A stretch of DNA of 45,650 bases. It comes from Clostridiales bacterium (GTDB lineage Bacteria; Bacillota_E; Sulfobacillia; Sulfobacillales; JAIMBI01). Below, piece after piece: positions 16,109 through 24,134 of the stretch; within the stretch, counting starts at the first letter, position 1; the number at the start of each line of letters is the position of its first letter. The stretch is taken from contig DAHVOH010000022.1 in NCBI GenBank assembly GCA_027318915.1, positions 1-45,650 on the forward strand. Direction: 5' to 3'. Both the position numbers and the translations under genes were made by a program. The notes under the pieces are model-generated. The model saw only the letters and a list, made by a program, of their open reading frames with translations. It searched no databases and had not been told where the DNA came from.

Positions 16109-16148
16109 AAGGAGCGAAGCCGCGGTCCCTACCGCGGCGCGAATTTTG
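16109..16148 (+). promoter_or_regulatory. Ribosome binding site separated from the start codon by a hairpin
   Basis: AAGGAG (16109-16114) is followed by a 7-bp stem GCCGCGG / CCGCGGC (16119-16125 and 16132-16138, 6-base loop) and then TTG at 16146. Linear distance is 31 bases. With the stem folded, about 11 unpaired bases remain. A second case is at 24100. Confidence 0.4.
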
Positions 16149-17093
16149 GCAGCGGATCGGGTGGACGTCATCATCGTCGGCGGTGGGCCGGTTGGCCTTT
16201 ATGGCTTGTATTCCGCCGGCCTGCACGGTTTGTCGGTGCGGTTGTTTGAACGGCTGCCGGTGCTCGGGGGGCAGCTTGAGGCGCTGTATCCGGAAAAAGT
16301 CATCTTCGACGTGGCCGGATATCCGGCGGTCACCGCCCATGCCCTCGTGGAGGCCTTGACGCAGCAGGCGCTTCAGTTTCACGCCGACGTCCACTTGCAG
16401 GAAGAAGTGGCGGGCCTGGAACCTTTGACGGACGGGATTCAAGTGGTGACGGCCCAAGGCCGCTATCCCGCCCACGCCGTGGTTGTCACCGCCGGCATCG
16501 GTCAGTTTCATCCTCGGCGGCTCGGCATTGAGGAAGTGGATCGGCTGGAAGGCGCGGGCGTGCACTACGTGGTCCGCGCATTGCGGCCCTTCTATGACCG
16601 CGACGTCGTCATCGTGGGCGGCGGCAATTCGGCCGCCGACTGGGCCATCAACTTGGCCGGCAAGGCGCGCTCCATCACCCTGGTGCATCGGCGCGACGCC
16701 TTTCAATGCCATGCCGACTCGGCGCGGAAACTGGAGCGAGGCCCCTTTCACATCCGCCTTCGTCACACGCTGGTGGGGACGGAGACGGTTTCGGGCCACT
16801 TGAGCCGGGTGCGGCTCAGGGACACGACATCAGGTCGGGAGGAGTGGTTGGCCGCCCAGGAGGCTATCATCGCCATCGGCTTAGTGCCCGATCTCGGCGC
16901 GTTGGCGGACACGGGTCTCGCGCTGAACGGCAGCGAGATTGAGGTGGACCCTGCCGGGCGCACGAATCTGGCGCATGTGTATGCCGCCGGGGACATCGTC
17001 TCGTATCCGGCGAAAATCAAGCTGATTGCCACCGGATTCGGGGAAGTGGCCACGGCCATCTACGACATCGCCCGCAACTTAGGAGCGCACTAA
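16146..17093 (+). CDS. Ferredoxin--NADP(+) reductase, thioredoxin-reductase-like type
   Basis: 315 residues. It transfers electrons between ferredoxin/flavodoxin and NADP(H) using FAD. 'VDVIIVGGGPVGLYGLYSAG' is the FAD Rossmann motif. 'LGGQLEALYPEKVIFDVAGYP' is typical of the YumC-type reductase. 'VVIVGGGNSAADWAINLA' binds NADP, and 'NLAHVYAAGDI' closes the FAD site. The CxxC pair of thioredoxin reductases is missing at the expected place, which supports the FNR assignment. The start is TTG 16146 or GTG 16161; neither has a ribosome site at normal spacing (see the hairpin entry). It is probably regulated from the promoter at 16016. Confidence 0.9.
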   Translation: MAADRVDVIIVGGGPVGLYGLYSAGLHGLSVRLFERLPVLGGQLEALYPEKVIFDVAGYPAVTAHALVEALTQQALQFHADVHLQEEVAGLEPLTDGIQVVTAQGRYPAHAVVVTAGIGQFHPRRLGIEEVDRLEGAGVHYVVRALRPFYDRDVVIVGGGNSAADWAINLAGKARSITLVHRRDAFQCHADSARKLERGPFHIRLRHTLVGTETVSGHLSRVRLRDTTSGREEWLAAQEAIIAIGLVPDLGALADTGLALNGSEIEVDPAGRTNLAHVYAAGDIVSYPAKIKLIATGFGEVATAIYDIARNLGAH

Positions 17094-17114
17094 CCAGCCG
17101 GCTTGCGCCGAGCC

Positions 17115-17140
17115 GCCCTGCCGGGGCGGCCCGGCAGGGC
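17115..17140. terminator. GC-rich hairpin between convergent reductase and M61 peptidase genes
   Basis: A 10-bp perfect stem GCCCTGCCGG / CCGGCAGGGC with a 6-base loop, 21 bases after the reductase stop. No T-run; likely a bidirectional transcription barrier. Confidence 0.5.
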
Positions 17141-17281
17141 CGAGGCGCCCTGCCTTTCCGGACGACACCCAAGGAACGGGCGCGCCGCGCTCCGCCGGAG
17201 GGCTGCACCGGCACCCGGAGAGACTCTCGGCACACATCCCCGATGCGGCCGGGTCATCGCCGCATAGGGGCCATAGACGCT

Positions 17282-19006
17282 TTACCGGGTCTCGGTGACG
17301 GCAAACGGCCAGGGCTGCCCCATCCAGGCGGCGAATGCCGCCCGCTCCAGGGGACCGGCCTCCGGATGGGGCACCAACCGCGGTCGATTGGGACGGGGCT
17401 CCGCCAACACCAAGGAGCGCTCCAGCAGCTGGCGGTCGCGAAACAGCTGGAGCGTGACGGCGGTGCCCGGGCTGAACCAGGCCAGCCTTTCCTCCCATTG
17501 GCCCGGATCCACCTGAAACCCGTCGACGGCAATCACGCGGTCGCCGGGCGCCACGCCGGCGGCCTCGCCGGGGCTGCCCGCGCGCACACTTTGAACGTCC
17601 AGGCCGGGGCCCTCGCCACCCACCGTGAGGCCCGTGTCAGGCCCGGCCTCTTCGAGGCCCACCTCGTAGCGCAGACCGAGGTAGGACAAGGGGGACCAGT
17701 CCAGATGTGCGCGGCTCGCGACGGTGTCGTCATAGAATCGACCCAGGGCGGGACCGCCCAGATCGACGGCCAAGGCCCGGGGGGCCCCTTCGGGGAACCC
17801 TTGGGGATATCGATCCCACAGATCGCGCAGGAAGGCGTCCAGATCTCGACGGCCGTTCGAGGTCCGCCGCAGTTCCACATCGAGCAGCCAAGCGGCCAAG
17901 AGTCCTTTTTCGTAGTAGGAGACGGTCGCGTTGGGCGAGTGGGCGTCTGGGCGATAGTACTTGATCCAGGCGTCAAACGAGGCTTCCTCGAGGGATTGAT
18001 GAAGATTGCCGGGCCGCTCTTCGGACCGATGCATGTGGATGGCCAGGTCCTGGAGGAGATCCACGGCCGGAACCAGGTTGGCGCGCCCGAGGAGCAGGAG
18101 CGCGTAGTAGTCGGTTCCCCCTTCCATAAGCCAGAGGTGGCGCGTGTAAGCCTCCTGCTGATAATTGAACGGACCCAGCGCGTCGGGATGGATCCGTTTG
18201 ACATTCCACAAGTGAAAGTATTCGTGGGCCACCAGCCCCAGCAGCCGTCGACGTGACTTCGGTTTGGACGCGGCAAAGCGCGGCACCTGAATGCTGGTGC
18301 TGGCCCGATGTTCCAGACCGCCCCCGGCGCGCCCGGTTTGGTGAATGAGGAAGACGTAGCGGTCATACGGCAGGGGCCTTTGGAAAACCGCCCGGGCGGC
18401 TTCGACGAGGGGCGGAAGGTCGGCGGCGAGGGCCGGCAGGTCCACCGGGCCGGCTCCGCACAGCACCAGTTGGTGGAGGCGGTCTCCCGCCGAGACCGTT
18501 TCCACCCGGGGCAGACCCAGTTCGATGGGGCTGTCGAACAGTTCGTCGATACTGCTGAAGGCGAGCGTGTCGGCGGAGACGGCCCCAAGCGCGGAGAAGA
18601 CGCCCCAACCTTCGGGAAGTCGAAAGCTGACTTGACCGCCGACAGAGGTGGAGCCCTCGGGGTACAAGAAGACGGTCGCCCCGTTGATGTATCCGTGCGT
18701 CTCATCCAGATGGCTTGTTCGCACGGTCAGTTCATGGGCCCAGACCGTGTAGCGGGCGTGGACTGTCTGCCCGTCCCCCACGGCCCAGGTCGCCTTGTCA
18801 ACTTTGGCGGCGGGCCGCATATGGCCGTCCTGTTCAACCATCACGTCGTCGAGATGGCGAGCATACTCCCGGATCAGGTAGGAGCCGGGCGTCCATGTCG
18901 GCAAGCAGAGCCGGACCGGTCCGGATTGCTCGCGCGTGAGTTCCAGGTCAACTTCGAACACATGCGTGCGAGGGTCGGCGACCGTGACGTGGTAACGGAT
19001 GTTCAT
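17282..19006 (-). CDS. M61-family metallopeptidase with C-terminal PDZ domain
   Basis: 574 residues. An N-terminal beta-rich domain ('PTWTPGSYLIREYARHLDDV') is typical of the glycyl aminopeptidase family M61. The gluzincin catalytic domain has zinc motif 'HEYFHLWNVKRIHP' (H261, E262, H265) and a third ligand in 'WLMEGGTDYY' (E295). A PDZ domain follows near the C-terminus ('VRAGSPGEAAGVAPGDRVIA'). No signal peptide, so it is cytoplasmic. It probably trims peptides with small N-terminal residues. The ATG is 10 bases after AAGGGA. Monocistronic, convergent with the reductase and divergent from the aldolase. Confidence 0.93.
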   Translation of the reverse strand: MNIRYHVTVADPRTHVFEVDLELTREQSGPVRLCLPTWTPGSYLIREYARHLDDVMVEQDGHMRPAAKVDKATWAVGDGQTVHARYTVWAHELTVRTSHLDETHGYINGATVFLYPEGSTSVGGQVSFRLPEGWGVFSALGAVSADTLAFSSIDELFDSPIELGLPRVETVSAGDRLHQLVLCGAGPVDLPALAADLPPLVEAARAVFQRPLPYDRYVFLIHQTGRAGGGLEHRASTSIQVPRFAASKPKSRRRLLGLVAHEYFHLWNVKRIHPDALGPFNYQQEAYTRHLWLMEGGTDYYALLLLGRANLVPAVDLLQDLAIHMHRSEERPGNLHQSLEEASFDAWIKYYRPDAHSPNATVSYYEKGLLAAWLLDVELRRTSNGRRDLDAFLRDLWDRYPQGFPEGAPRALAVDLGGPALGRFYDDTVASRAHLDWSPLSYLGLRYEVGLEEAGPDTGLTVGGEGPGLDVQSVRAGSPGEAAGVAPGDRVIAVDGFQVDPGQWEERLAWFSPGTAVTLQLFRDRQLLERSLVLAEPRPNRPRLVPHPEAGPLERAAFAAWMGQPWPFAVTETR

Positions 19007-19085
19007 GGCGTGTTTGTCCCTTCAAGGTGGTATGTCTACGGTAGAGGGCCAGGCGCCGATTGGCAACTGACGGCCGGCGCGGCCA

Positions 19086-19114
19086 TTGTCCGGAACCGGG
19101 GCGCGATCTACACT
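19086..19114 (+). promoter_or_regulatory. Sigma-A-type promoter for the aldolase gene
   Basis: TTGTCC (19086-19091), 17-base spacer, TACACT (19109-19114), about 50 bases before the start codon. The -10 is identical to that at 16040. Confidence 0.6.
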
Positions 19115-19167
19115 GAGAGACGCCGGGGCCCTCGTTGACAGGGTCAGGTTGGAAAGGAGTGACACCT

Positions 19168-20076
19168 GTGGCCATTTCCCAAGCCATGCGCCCGACGCTG
19201 GCCGATTTGTCTCTGAGCCCAGGGAAAAAAGCGCGATTGTACCGCCTTCTCTACCAGCACGGGCCTGCCAACGGCACCCTTTCGATCCTTCCTATTGATC
19301 AAGGGCTGGAGCATGGTCCTCGCGATTTTCTGGACGCGCCGGAGAGCGCGGATCCCGATTTTCAGTTCAGTCTGGCGGTCGAGGGTCGATATTCGGCCAT
19401 CGCCTGCCACATCGGACTGGCCGAAAAATACTATCCGCGTTATGCGGGTCAAGTGCCCCTGATCCTGAAACTAAACGGCAAGACGGAGATCCCATCGGAT
19501 GCAGCGCCGCTTTCGCCGCTGGTGGCCAGCGTGCGCGACGCGGTGCGATTGGGTGCCGATGCCGTGGGCTACACGCTGTACGTCGGTTCGCCCGACCAGG
19601 ATCGGGACTTTGCGCAGTTTCGCAGCGTGCGCGAGGAAGCCGATCAGTACGGTATGCCGCTGGTGGTATGGTCCTATCCCCGTGGCGAGGCCATCGAGGC
19701 AAAGGGGGGTAAGGACACCGTCTACGCGGTGGACTACGCGAGCCGGGTGGCTCAGGAGTTGGGGGCGGACGTCATCAAGCTGAATGTCCCCAAAGTGGAC
19801 GCCGTCAAGCTGGCGCAGGCGCCTCAAGCGTATCGGCGCGCCTGGACGGCGGACGAGGCTCTGCGCCAAGTGATCCGGTCGGCCGGGCGGACCCTTGTCA
19901 TCTTTGCCGGCGGCGAGCGAGGGGCACCCGACGAGATGATGGCCAAGGCGCGAGACTGCATGGAAGCCGGGGCCACCGGGCTCATCTTTGGCCGCAACGT
20001 CTGGCAGCGTCCTCGTGCCGAGGCGTTGGCGGTGACCGAAGACATTCACAATCTGCTGAAAGACTTCGCGCGGTAG
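19168..20076 (+). CDS. Class I fructose-bisphosphate aldolase (FbaB/DeoC-like)
   Basis: 302 residues from a GTG preceded by AAAGGAG. It cleaves fructose 1,6-bisphosphate through a lysine Schiff base. 'LSILPIDQGLEHGPRDF' is the archaeal/bacterial class IA signature. 'LILKLNGKTEI', 'GADAVGYTLYVGS', 'PLVVWSYPRGEAI', 'GADVIKLNVPK' (Schiff-base Lys region), 'VIFAGGERG' and 'GATGLIFGRNVWQR' (phosphate binding) follow in order. Cytoplasmic, glycolysis or gluconeogenesis. Its own promoter lies upstream, and the TPR gene follows after 77 bases. Confidence 0.93.
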   Translation: MAISQAMRPTLADLSLSPGKKARLYRLLYQHGPANGTLSILPIDQGLEHGPRDFLDAPESADPDFQFSLAVEGRYSAIACHIGLAEKYYPRYAGQVPLILKLNGKTEIPSDAAPLSPLVASVRDAVRLGADAVGYTLYVGSPDQDRDFAQFRSVREEADQYGMPLVVWSYPRGEAIEAKGGKDTVYAVDYASRVAQELGADVIKLNVPKVDAVKLAQAPQAYRRAWTADEALRQVIRSAGRTLVIFAGGERGAPDEMMAKARDCMEAGATGLIFGRNVWQRPRAEALAVTEDIHNLLKDFAR

Positions 20077-20153
20077 CCTCTCCTCGACGGGCGCCGCGGA
20101 GCGGCGTTGGCATCAGGGAGGAGCGCAACGCCGCTAAAGGGGGGAGGGCGGGG

Positions 20154-20666
20154 ATGGAAGCGCTGGAGCGCGGCCTGGCCCTCCGGGCGGCGGGTCGCCC
20201 GCTCGAGGCGCTGCCCTTTCTGCAAGCGGCGACGCGCGAAGATCCCGCCGACGGGGCGGCTTGGTACTGGTGGGCGGTGACCCAGGACAATCTGGGCATG
20301 GAAGGCACGGCCGTGCCGGCTTACCGCGAAGCTCTGCGGTTGGGCTGTCTCCACAAGCCGGCGGCGCAGGCTTATTTGGCCAGCTCTCTGCAGAAGACGT
20401 GGCGGTCCCAAGAAGCGCTTCCATTCATCGAAGAGGCGGTTCGCGCCGAACCCGATGTGGCGCTCTTTCATTTCATACACGGAAACGTCCTGGCCGACCG
20501 GGGCCGGTGGGATGACGCCGAAGCCGCTTATCAACGCGCGTTGCACCGGGATTCCAAGCAGGCCTTCGTGTGGCGTCGGCTGGGTCATTTGCTCGGTCGC
20601 CTCGGTCGATTCGACGAGGCGCGCGAGGCCTATGCGGCCGCGTTTCGTGAGGGTGCCGATTTCTGA
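20154..20666 (+). CDS. Tetratricopeptide-repeat protein
   Basis: 170 residues, all helical, with about four TPR units: 'LALRAAGRPLEALPFLQAAT', 'WAVTQDNLGMEGTAVPAYRE', 'HGNVLADRGRWDDAEAAYQR' and 'LGHLLGRLGRFDEAREAYAA'. A protein-interaction scaffold with no catalytic part and no signal peptide. The ATG follows a G-rich ribosome site (GGGGGGAGGG). The partner is unknown; the aldolase gene is just upstream. Confidence 0.85.
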   Translation: MEALERGLALRAAGRPLEALPFLQAATREDPADGAAWYWWAVTQDNLGMEGTAVPAYREALRLGCLHKPAAQAYLASSLQKTWRSQEALPFIEEAVRAEPDVALFHFIHGNVLADRGRWDDAEAAYQRALHRDSKQAFVWRRLGHLLGRLGRFDEAREAYAAAFREGADF

Positions 20667-20880
20667 GATGGACGCCGACGCTCATCGGGTCTCCATCCCG
20701 GTTGACGCGGCGGTGCGAAGACTCTGCGCGCTCGTGTTGCCATCGGAGCGTGTCTGATGTCGCTGTCGCTGTCCCTTGTCCGGACGAGGCCGCGTCGGTC
20801 GCCACCCGTTGGCAGCTGACCGGCGGAACCTCGTCCCATCGTTCGGACATGCTCCCAGCACCGGGGGAAGGGGCTGCGAC

Positions 20881-21384
20881 ATGCGCGGGATAAGGGCCGC
20901 CCTTCCAGCCTTGAGCCGGTGGGCGCTTTGGTCCGCCGTCTTCCTGGCCGTCGCGCTGTCGGCGTGTAGTTCGCCATCGGTCGTGACCCACCGCGTTCGC
21001 ACGCCCGCTGTTCCCGCGCTGCGCGTCGTCATCTCGGTTCAGACTTTTAACCCGGTTCACGGGGTGCGTGCGAAGAGCGTGGGCCCTTCTCCCAAAGTGA
21101 CGTCATTCTACCACGCCATCCTGGCCATCCCGAAAAGTCCCCCGCCTTGGTCGTGCGGCAAGGTCACCGGCTACTACGTTTTAAGATTTTACCGAGGTTC
21201 GATGGACGTAGGCACGGTAGAGTTGCCGATCGCCGGGTGTTCGACGGTGGTGGTGGAGATTCCCGGGAAATCCCCGTATGACGCGATGTTCCAAAGCGCT
21301 CGCGTGCGAGGCGTGAATGTCTGGTATTTATTGGCCCAACTCGTCCATCGCTCGGTCGGCCAGTTGTACCGGGCTCAACTCTAG
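20881..21384 (+). CDS. Putative lipoprotein of unknown function
   Basis: 167 residues. Signal peptide with lipobox 'VALSACSS' (L-S-A-C, lipidated Cys at about 29), so it is attached to the outer face of the cytoplasmic membrane. The mature part is beta-rich ('YYVLRFYRGSMDVGTVELP') with two cysteines that might form a disulfide. No family recognised. The ATG is 9 bases after GGGGGAAGG. The preceding 214 bases (20667-20880) contain no clear gene. The next feature is a dead transposase. Confidence 0.7.
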   Translation: MRGIRAALPALSRWALWSAVFLAVALSACSSPSVVTHRVRTPAVPALRVVISVQTFNPVHGVRAKSVGPSPKVTSFYHAILAIPKSPPPWSCGKVTGYYVLRFYRGSMDVGTVELPIAGCSTVVVEIPGKSPYDAMFQSARVRGVNVWYLLAQLVHRSVGQLYRAQL

Positions 21385-21401
21385 CCGTCTGCAGAACAGT
21401 A

Positions 21402-21424
21402 AGCCCCGTGATGGCTATGGGGCT
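21402..21424 (+). terminator. Weak hairpin after the lipoprotein gene
   Basis: A 6-bp stem AGCCCC / GGGGCT with an 11-base loop, 18 bases after the stop. No T-run. Confidence 0.3.
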
Positions 21425-21439
21425 GCGATACACAGGAGG

Positions 21440-22412
21440 ATGAACGCTCCCGCACCGCCCTTGGCGTTGCCACCGCGACCACGGGCTATTCCGGCTCGCG
21501 TAGCGCGGCTCCAGACCGACCCCGGGCGAATAGGTTCAGCGCGCCCCGGCGCTCCTTCTCGCCGCCGCCGGCGTCCTCCTCCGCGGATTGCCACCCGGGT
21601 GGCCGCCGCCGTCGGCTTTGGCGCACCCGGTTTGCCGCGTCGGAGCGGGAGGAGGGGGAGCACAACCGATTCGGCCGCAAGCCCTCCGACCCGGATGCCG
21701 GCATTCAGGCGATGGTGGACGCCCCTTTGGCACCAGACGCCGCCCGACGGGGCGACACAGGGACATGGCCGCACCCTCCGCAGCATCATGGGCGTCCGCG
21801 CGGTGACCCTCCAAAGGATTTGGGCGTCCCGAGCCTGAGCCGCATCGGATGAAGCCCTGCAAGCTCTCCCGGGCCCCGACTTCCAAGCCACGCTCATCGA
21901 GTGGCGGGGCTTCCCCTGCACCCCGGGCAAAGCCGCCCTGTTGTCTGCGAACGACCAGCGCGCGATTCAAGCATTGCCCCGCACCCCGTTGGCCTTGTCG
22001 GTGACGACAAAGCGTTCGCCGCGTGAACGCCTGAGGACAAACGGTACGGCACCACCACGCCGTCTGCTGTGGTGAACACATTCACCCGGGGAAGTCCCGG
22101 GCACCTGTCGGCCGCGGCACGCCATCCGGCCTGCCTCCGGCTTCTGAAACGGATCGACGGCGCCGTCCCGGGGGCCCTGCAGGTGCATCTCATGGGGGAC
22201 GGCGCTGCGACCCCCACGCAGCCGGTGGTCCGCAAGTGGCTCACGACTCACCGGCGTTTGACCCCGGTGTGTCGGCCCGGTTTGCCACCATCGAACACGA
22301 CCTGGCGGCGCACAACGCCGTCCCAAACCCCTTGCGGGGATCGCGGCGGCCACCGAGATCCTCGAGAACGTGCAGCGGAGCTGCTTGGCGCTCGCGCGTG
22401 GAAAGAGCCTGG
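21440..22412 (+). pseudogene. Decayed IS630-family transposase
   Basis: Aligns by eye along its length with the intact transposase at 392-1486, but broken by frameshifts and stops. N-terminus: 'RVARLQTDPGRIGSARPGAPS' region against 'RVARSQNAPHRLVQRAQALL'. Middle: 'MGVRAVTLQRIWASRA' against 'MGVSPATVQRIWAARG'. Then 'LPRTPLALSVTTK' against 'LDRTQLALPLTTK'. Later: 'LKRIDGAVPGALQVHLMGDG' against 'LKQIDRAVPKALQVHLIVDN'. End: 'IEHDLAAHNAVPNPL' against 'IDRYLAAHNADPKPF'. The first catalytic Asp is lost and about 100 bases that would encode the catalytic Glu block are deleted. No terminal inverted repeats remain. An ATG with a GGAGG site is still present. Confidence 0.85.
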
Positions 22413-22453
22413 CGGCGACGGGTTCATCGCCCCGCCGAGAATGCGGGAACGAT

Positions 22454-23029
22454 TTACCAGATTCCCGGAAACATCGAGGATGTGTGCTGACGGTAGTCTG
22501 AATAGGCGACCCCCAGGTGCTTTACGAGAGCACGTTCTTCGATGCGAATCCGGCCGAGGTAGATGGCGAAGAGGCCTACCGCGATGACGGCGGTGCCAAC
22601 CCACGTATCCAGACTCAACCCCAGGCCGACCGCAATCAGCCATCCGCCGGTGTAGGCCGGGTGACGGATGCGGCGATACCATCCGGTTTGAATGATCGGT
22701 TGATCGGAACGAATTTGGACGGTGGAGGAAAAATAGCGGCCTAATTGCGTGATCGCACTGTATCGCATCGCGATTCCCGCCGCCATCACCACGTTTCCCA
22801 CGTAGGGGACCCACGAGGGCATCAGGCCAACACGCCTCATGGACAAGACAAACGCGAGGAGGATTAGCACATACGTACCGCCGAGAATGACCCAGACCGA
22901 TCCGTGGTCGGCCTGCGTGACCGGGCCGGGCGATTGCTTGCGGAGCAATCGAGCCCGCACATTCACGACAAGTTCCATGAGCATCCATAGAACCCACAAG
23001 GACCAAAAAAGGCTGGAGTGGAGATTCAC
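22454..23029 (-). CDS. Isoprenylcysteine carboxyl methyltransferase-like membrane protein
   Basis: 191 residues from a GTG at 23029, preceded by GGGAGGGG (4 bases). Four to five membrane segments. The C-terminal block 'RSDQPIIQTGWYRRIRHPAYTG' with 'RIRIEERALVKHLGVAYSDYRQ' is the ICMT/PEMT-type S-adenosylmethionine methyltransferase signature (GPYRxxRHPxY and EE). The bacterial substrate is unknown; it is most likely a lipid or small hydrophobic molecule. The 3' end lies only about 40 bases from the dead transposase. Divergent from the F420-ligase-like gene. Confidence 0.85.
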   Translation of the reverse strand: MNLHSSLFWSLWVLWMLMELVVNVRARLLRKQSPGPVTQADHGSVWVILGGTYVLILLAFVLSMRRVGLMPSWVPYVGNVVMAAGIAMRYSAITQLGRYFSSTVQIRSDQPIIQTGWYRRIRHPAYTGGWLIAVGLGLSLDTWVGTAVIAVGLFAIYLGRIRIEERALVKHLGVAYSDYRQHTSSMFPGIW

Positions 23030-23107
23030 ACGACCCCTCCCGTGGACATCGGGGGCAGGTTTCACAGCAGGCCCCGGTGGCCCGTCTTGTGCGCTGTCCC
23101 CTTGGAC

Positions 23108-23136
23108 ATTATAGGGGCAACGATCCATCCTACGAA
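23108..23136 (-). promoter_or_regulatory. Candidate sigma-A promoter for the methyltransferase-like gene
   Basis: Read on the minus strand: TTCGTA (23136-23131), 17 bases, TATAAT (23113-23108). Perfect -10, weak -35, about 80 bases before the GTG start. Confidence 0.5.
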
Positions 23137-23254
23137 ATCCGTAGGCGGGATGACGGCCGCGCGACGGGCTGGTCCCGCCAGCATCTCCCAGGCCGGAGCC
23201 GGGACCCCGCACGTTCTTCCTTCATACGCTGGGAGGGCTCGCGGAGGTGACCGG

Positions 23255-24049
23255 ATGACAGAACCGGAGAGACGCGGTCCCGCTCCCACCTGGCACATCA
23301 AGCCGCCATGCCAAACAGAGCGGCGCAGGTACTTGCGCTACGTCGTGCGCACCCACCTGATCCAGCCGGGCGAGAGGCTGTTGGAGACGCTACCGCCTTA
23401 TCTCGCGGGGTGGGTCGGTCGGCGGGACATTGTCGCGGTGGGAGAAAAGGCGTTGGCTATCGCCGAGGGACGCGCCGTGCCGCTGGACGCAGTGAAGCCG
23501 CGCCCGCTGGCGCGCTGGCTGGCCGGGCACGTGCGCCCGAGGGGCCACGGACTGGGCCTCAGGCGGCCGGAGACGATGGAGATGGCGCTCCGGGAGGTGG
23601 GCTCCGCGCGCATTCTGGCGGCGGCGGCGGTGGCCGCCGTGGGAAGAATGGTGGGGCGGTCGGGTGATTTTTACCGGGTCGCCGGCCGCCGGGTGGCTGC
23701 CATCGACGGCCCGGGTCCCACCACGATTCCGCCGTATGATCAATACATTGTGCTGGCACCGGAGAAGGCCGCCGAGTTCGCCCGGAGGCTTTCTCGCCTC
23801 CTGTCGGCCAAAGTGGCGGTGGTGGACGTCAATGATGTGGGCAGTGAGGTGCTGGCCTGCTCGCCGGGTTTGCGCGCCGAACTGGTCCAGAATCTGTTGC
23901 GCGATAACCCCATGGGTCAGGGCCCCGAGCAAACCCCGGTGGTGGTCCTGAGACCCACCGACCGCTTCGGCGGCGACGACGATGTTGCCCCGCGCGAGGG
24001 CGCCCGGCCGGTCGTCGGAGCCGACGCGACTCGGGGCGGACGGCTATAA
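23255..24049 (+). CDS. F420-0:gamma-glutamyl ligase-like (CofE-fold) protein
   Basis: 264 residues. The ATG is 4 bases after GGAGGTGA. 'LIQPGERLLETLPPYL' and 'RDIVAVGEKALAIAEGRAVP' match the start of the CofE domain (PF01996). 'GHGLGLRRPETMEMALREVG', 'DFYRVAGRRVAAIDGPGP', 'TIPPYDQYIVLAPEKAAEFA' and 'VAVVDVNDVGSEVLACSPG' follow the wider family. In F420 producers CofE adds glutamates to F420-0. No other F420 gene is in the window, so whether this makes an F420-type cofactor or ligates another acceptor is open. Divergent from the methyltransferase-like gene and 82 bases before leucine dehydrogenase. Confidence 0.8.
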   Translation: MTEPERRGPAPTWHIKPPCQTERRRYLRYVVRTHLIQPGERLLETLPPYLAGWVGRRDIVAVGEKALAIAEGRAVPLDAVKPRPLARWLAGHVRPRGHGLGLRRPETMEMALREVGSARILAAAAVAAVGRMVGRSGDFYRVAGRRVAAIDGPGPTTIPPYDQYIVLAPEKAAEFARRLSRLLSAKVAVVDVNDVGSEVLACSPGLRAELVQNLLRDNPMGQGPEQTPVVVLRPTDRFGGDDDVAPREGARPVVGADATRGGRL

Positions 24050-24050
24050 T
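24021..24050 (+). promoter_or_regulatory. Candidate promoter for leucine dehydrogenase
   Basis: TATAAT at 24045-24050 (consensus -10), with a weak -35 CCGACG at 24021-24026 (18-base spacer), overlapping the end of the preceding gene. Leader of about 75 bases. Confidence 0.45.
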
Positions 24051-24099
24051 GAGGGCGGGCAGGCGGCCAGCGTCTGACCGAACCACGAAATTAGCGGGC

Positions 24100-24134
24100 G
24101 GAGGTGAATCCCCGCGTCGAGCGGGGACCCCATG
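24100..24134 (+). promoter_or_regulatory. Strong Shine-Dalgarno separated from ATG by a perfect hairpin
   Basis: GGAGGTGA (24100-24107), then a 7-bp stem TCCCCGC / GCGGGGA (24109-24115 and 24121-24127, loop GTCGA), then CCCC and ATG at 24132. Linear spacing is 24 bases, too long for normal use. Folding the stem leaves 5 bases. No NTG start codon in the gene's frame lies between the site and the ATG. Confidence 0.6.

Noticed and set aside
16146..17093. Thioredoxin reductase
   Set aside because: The redox-active CxxC is missing between the FAD and NADP parts; the GGQLEALYPEK block fits YumC-type ferredoxin-NADP reductase.
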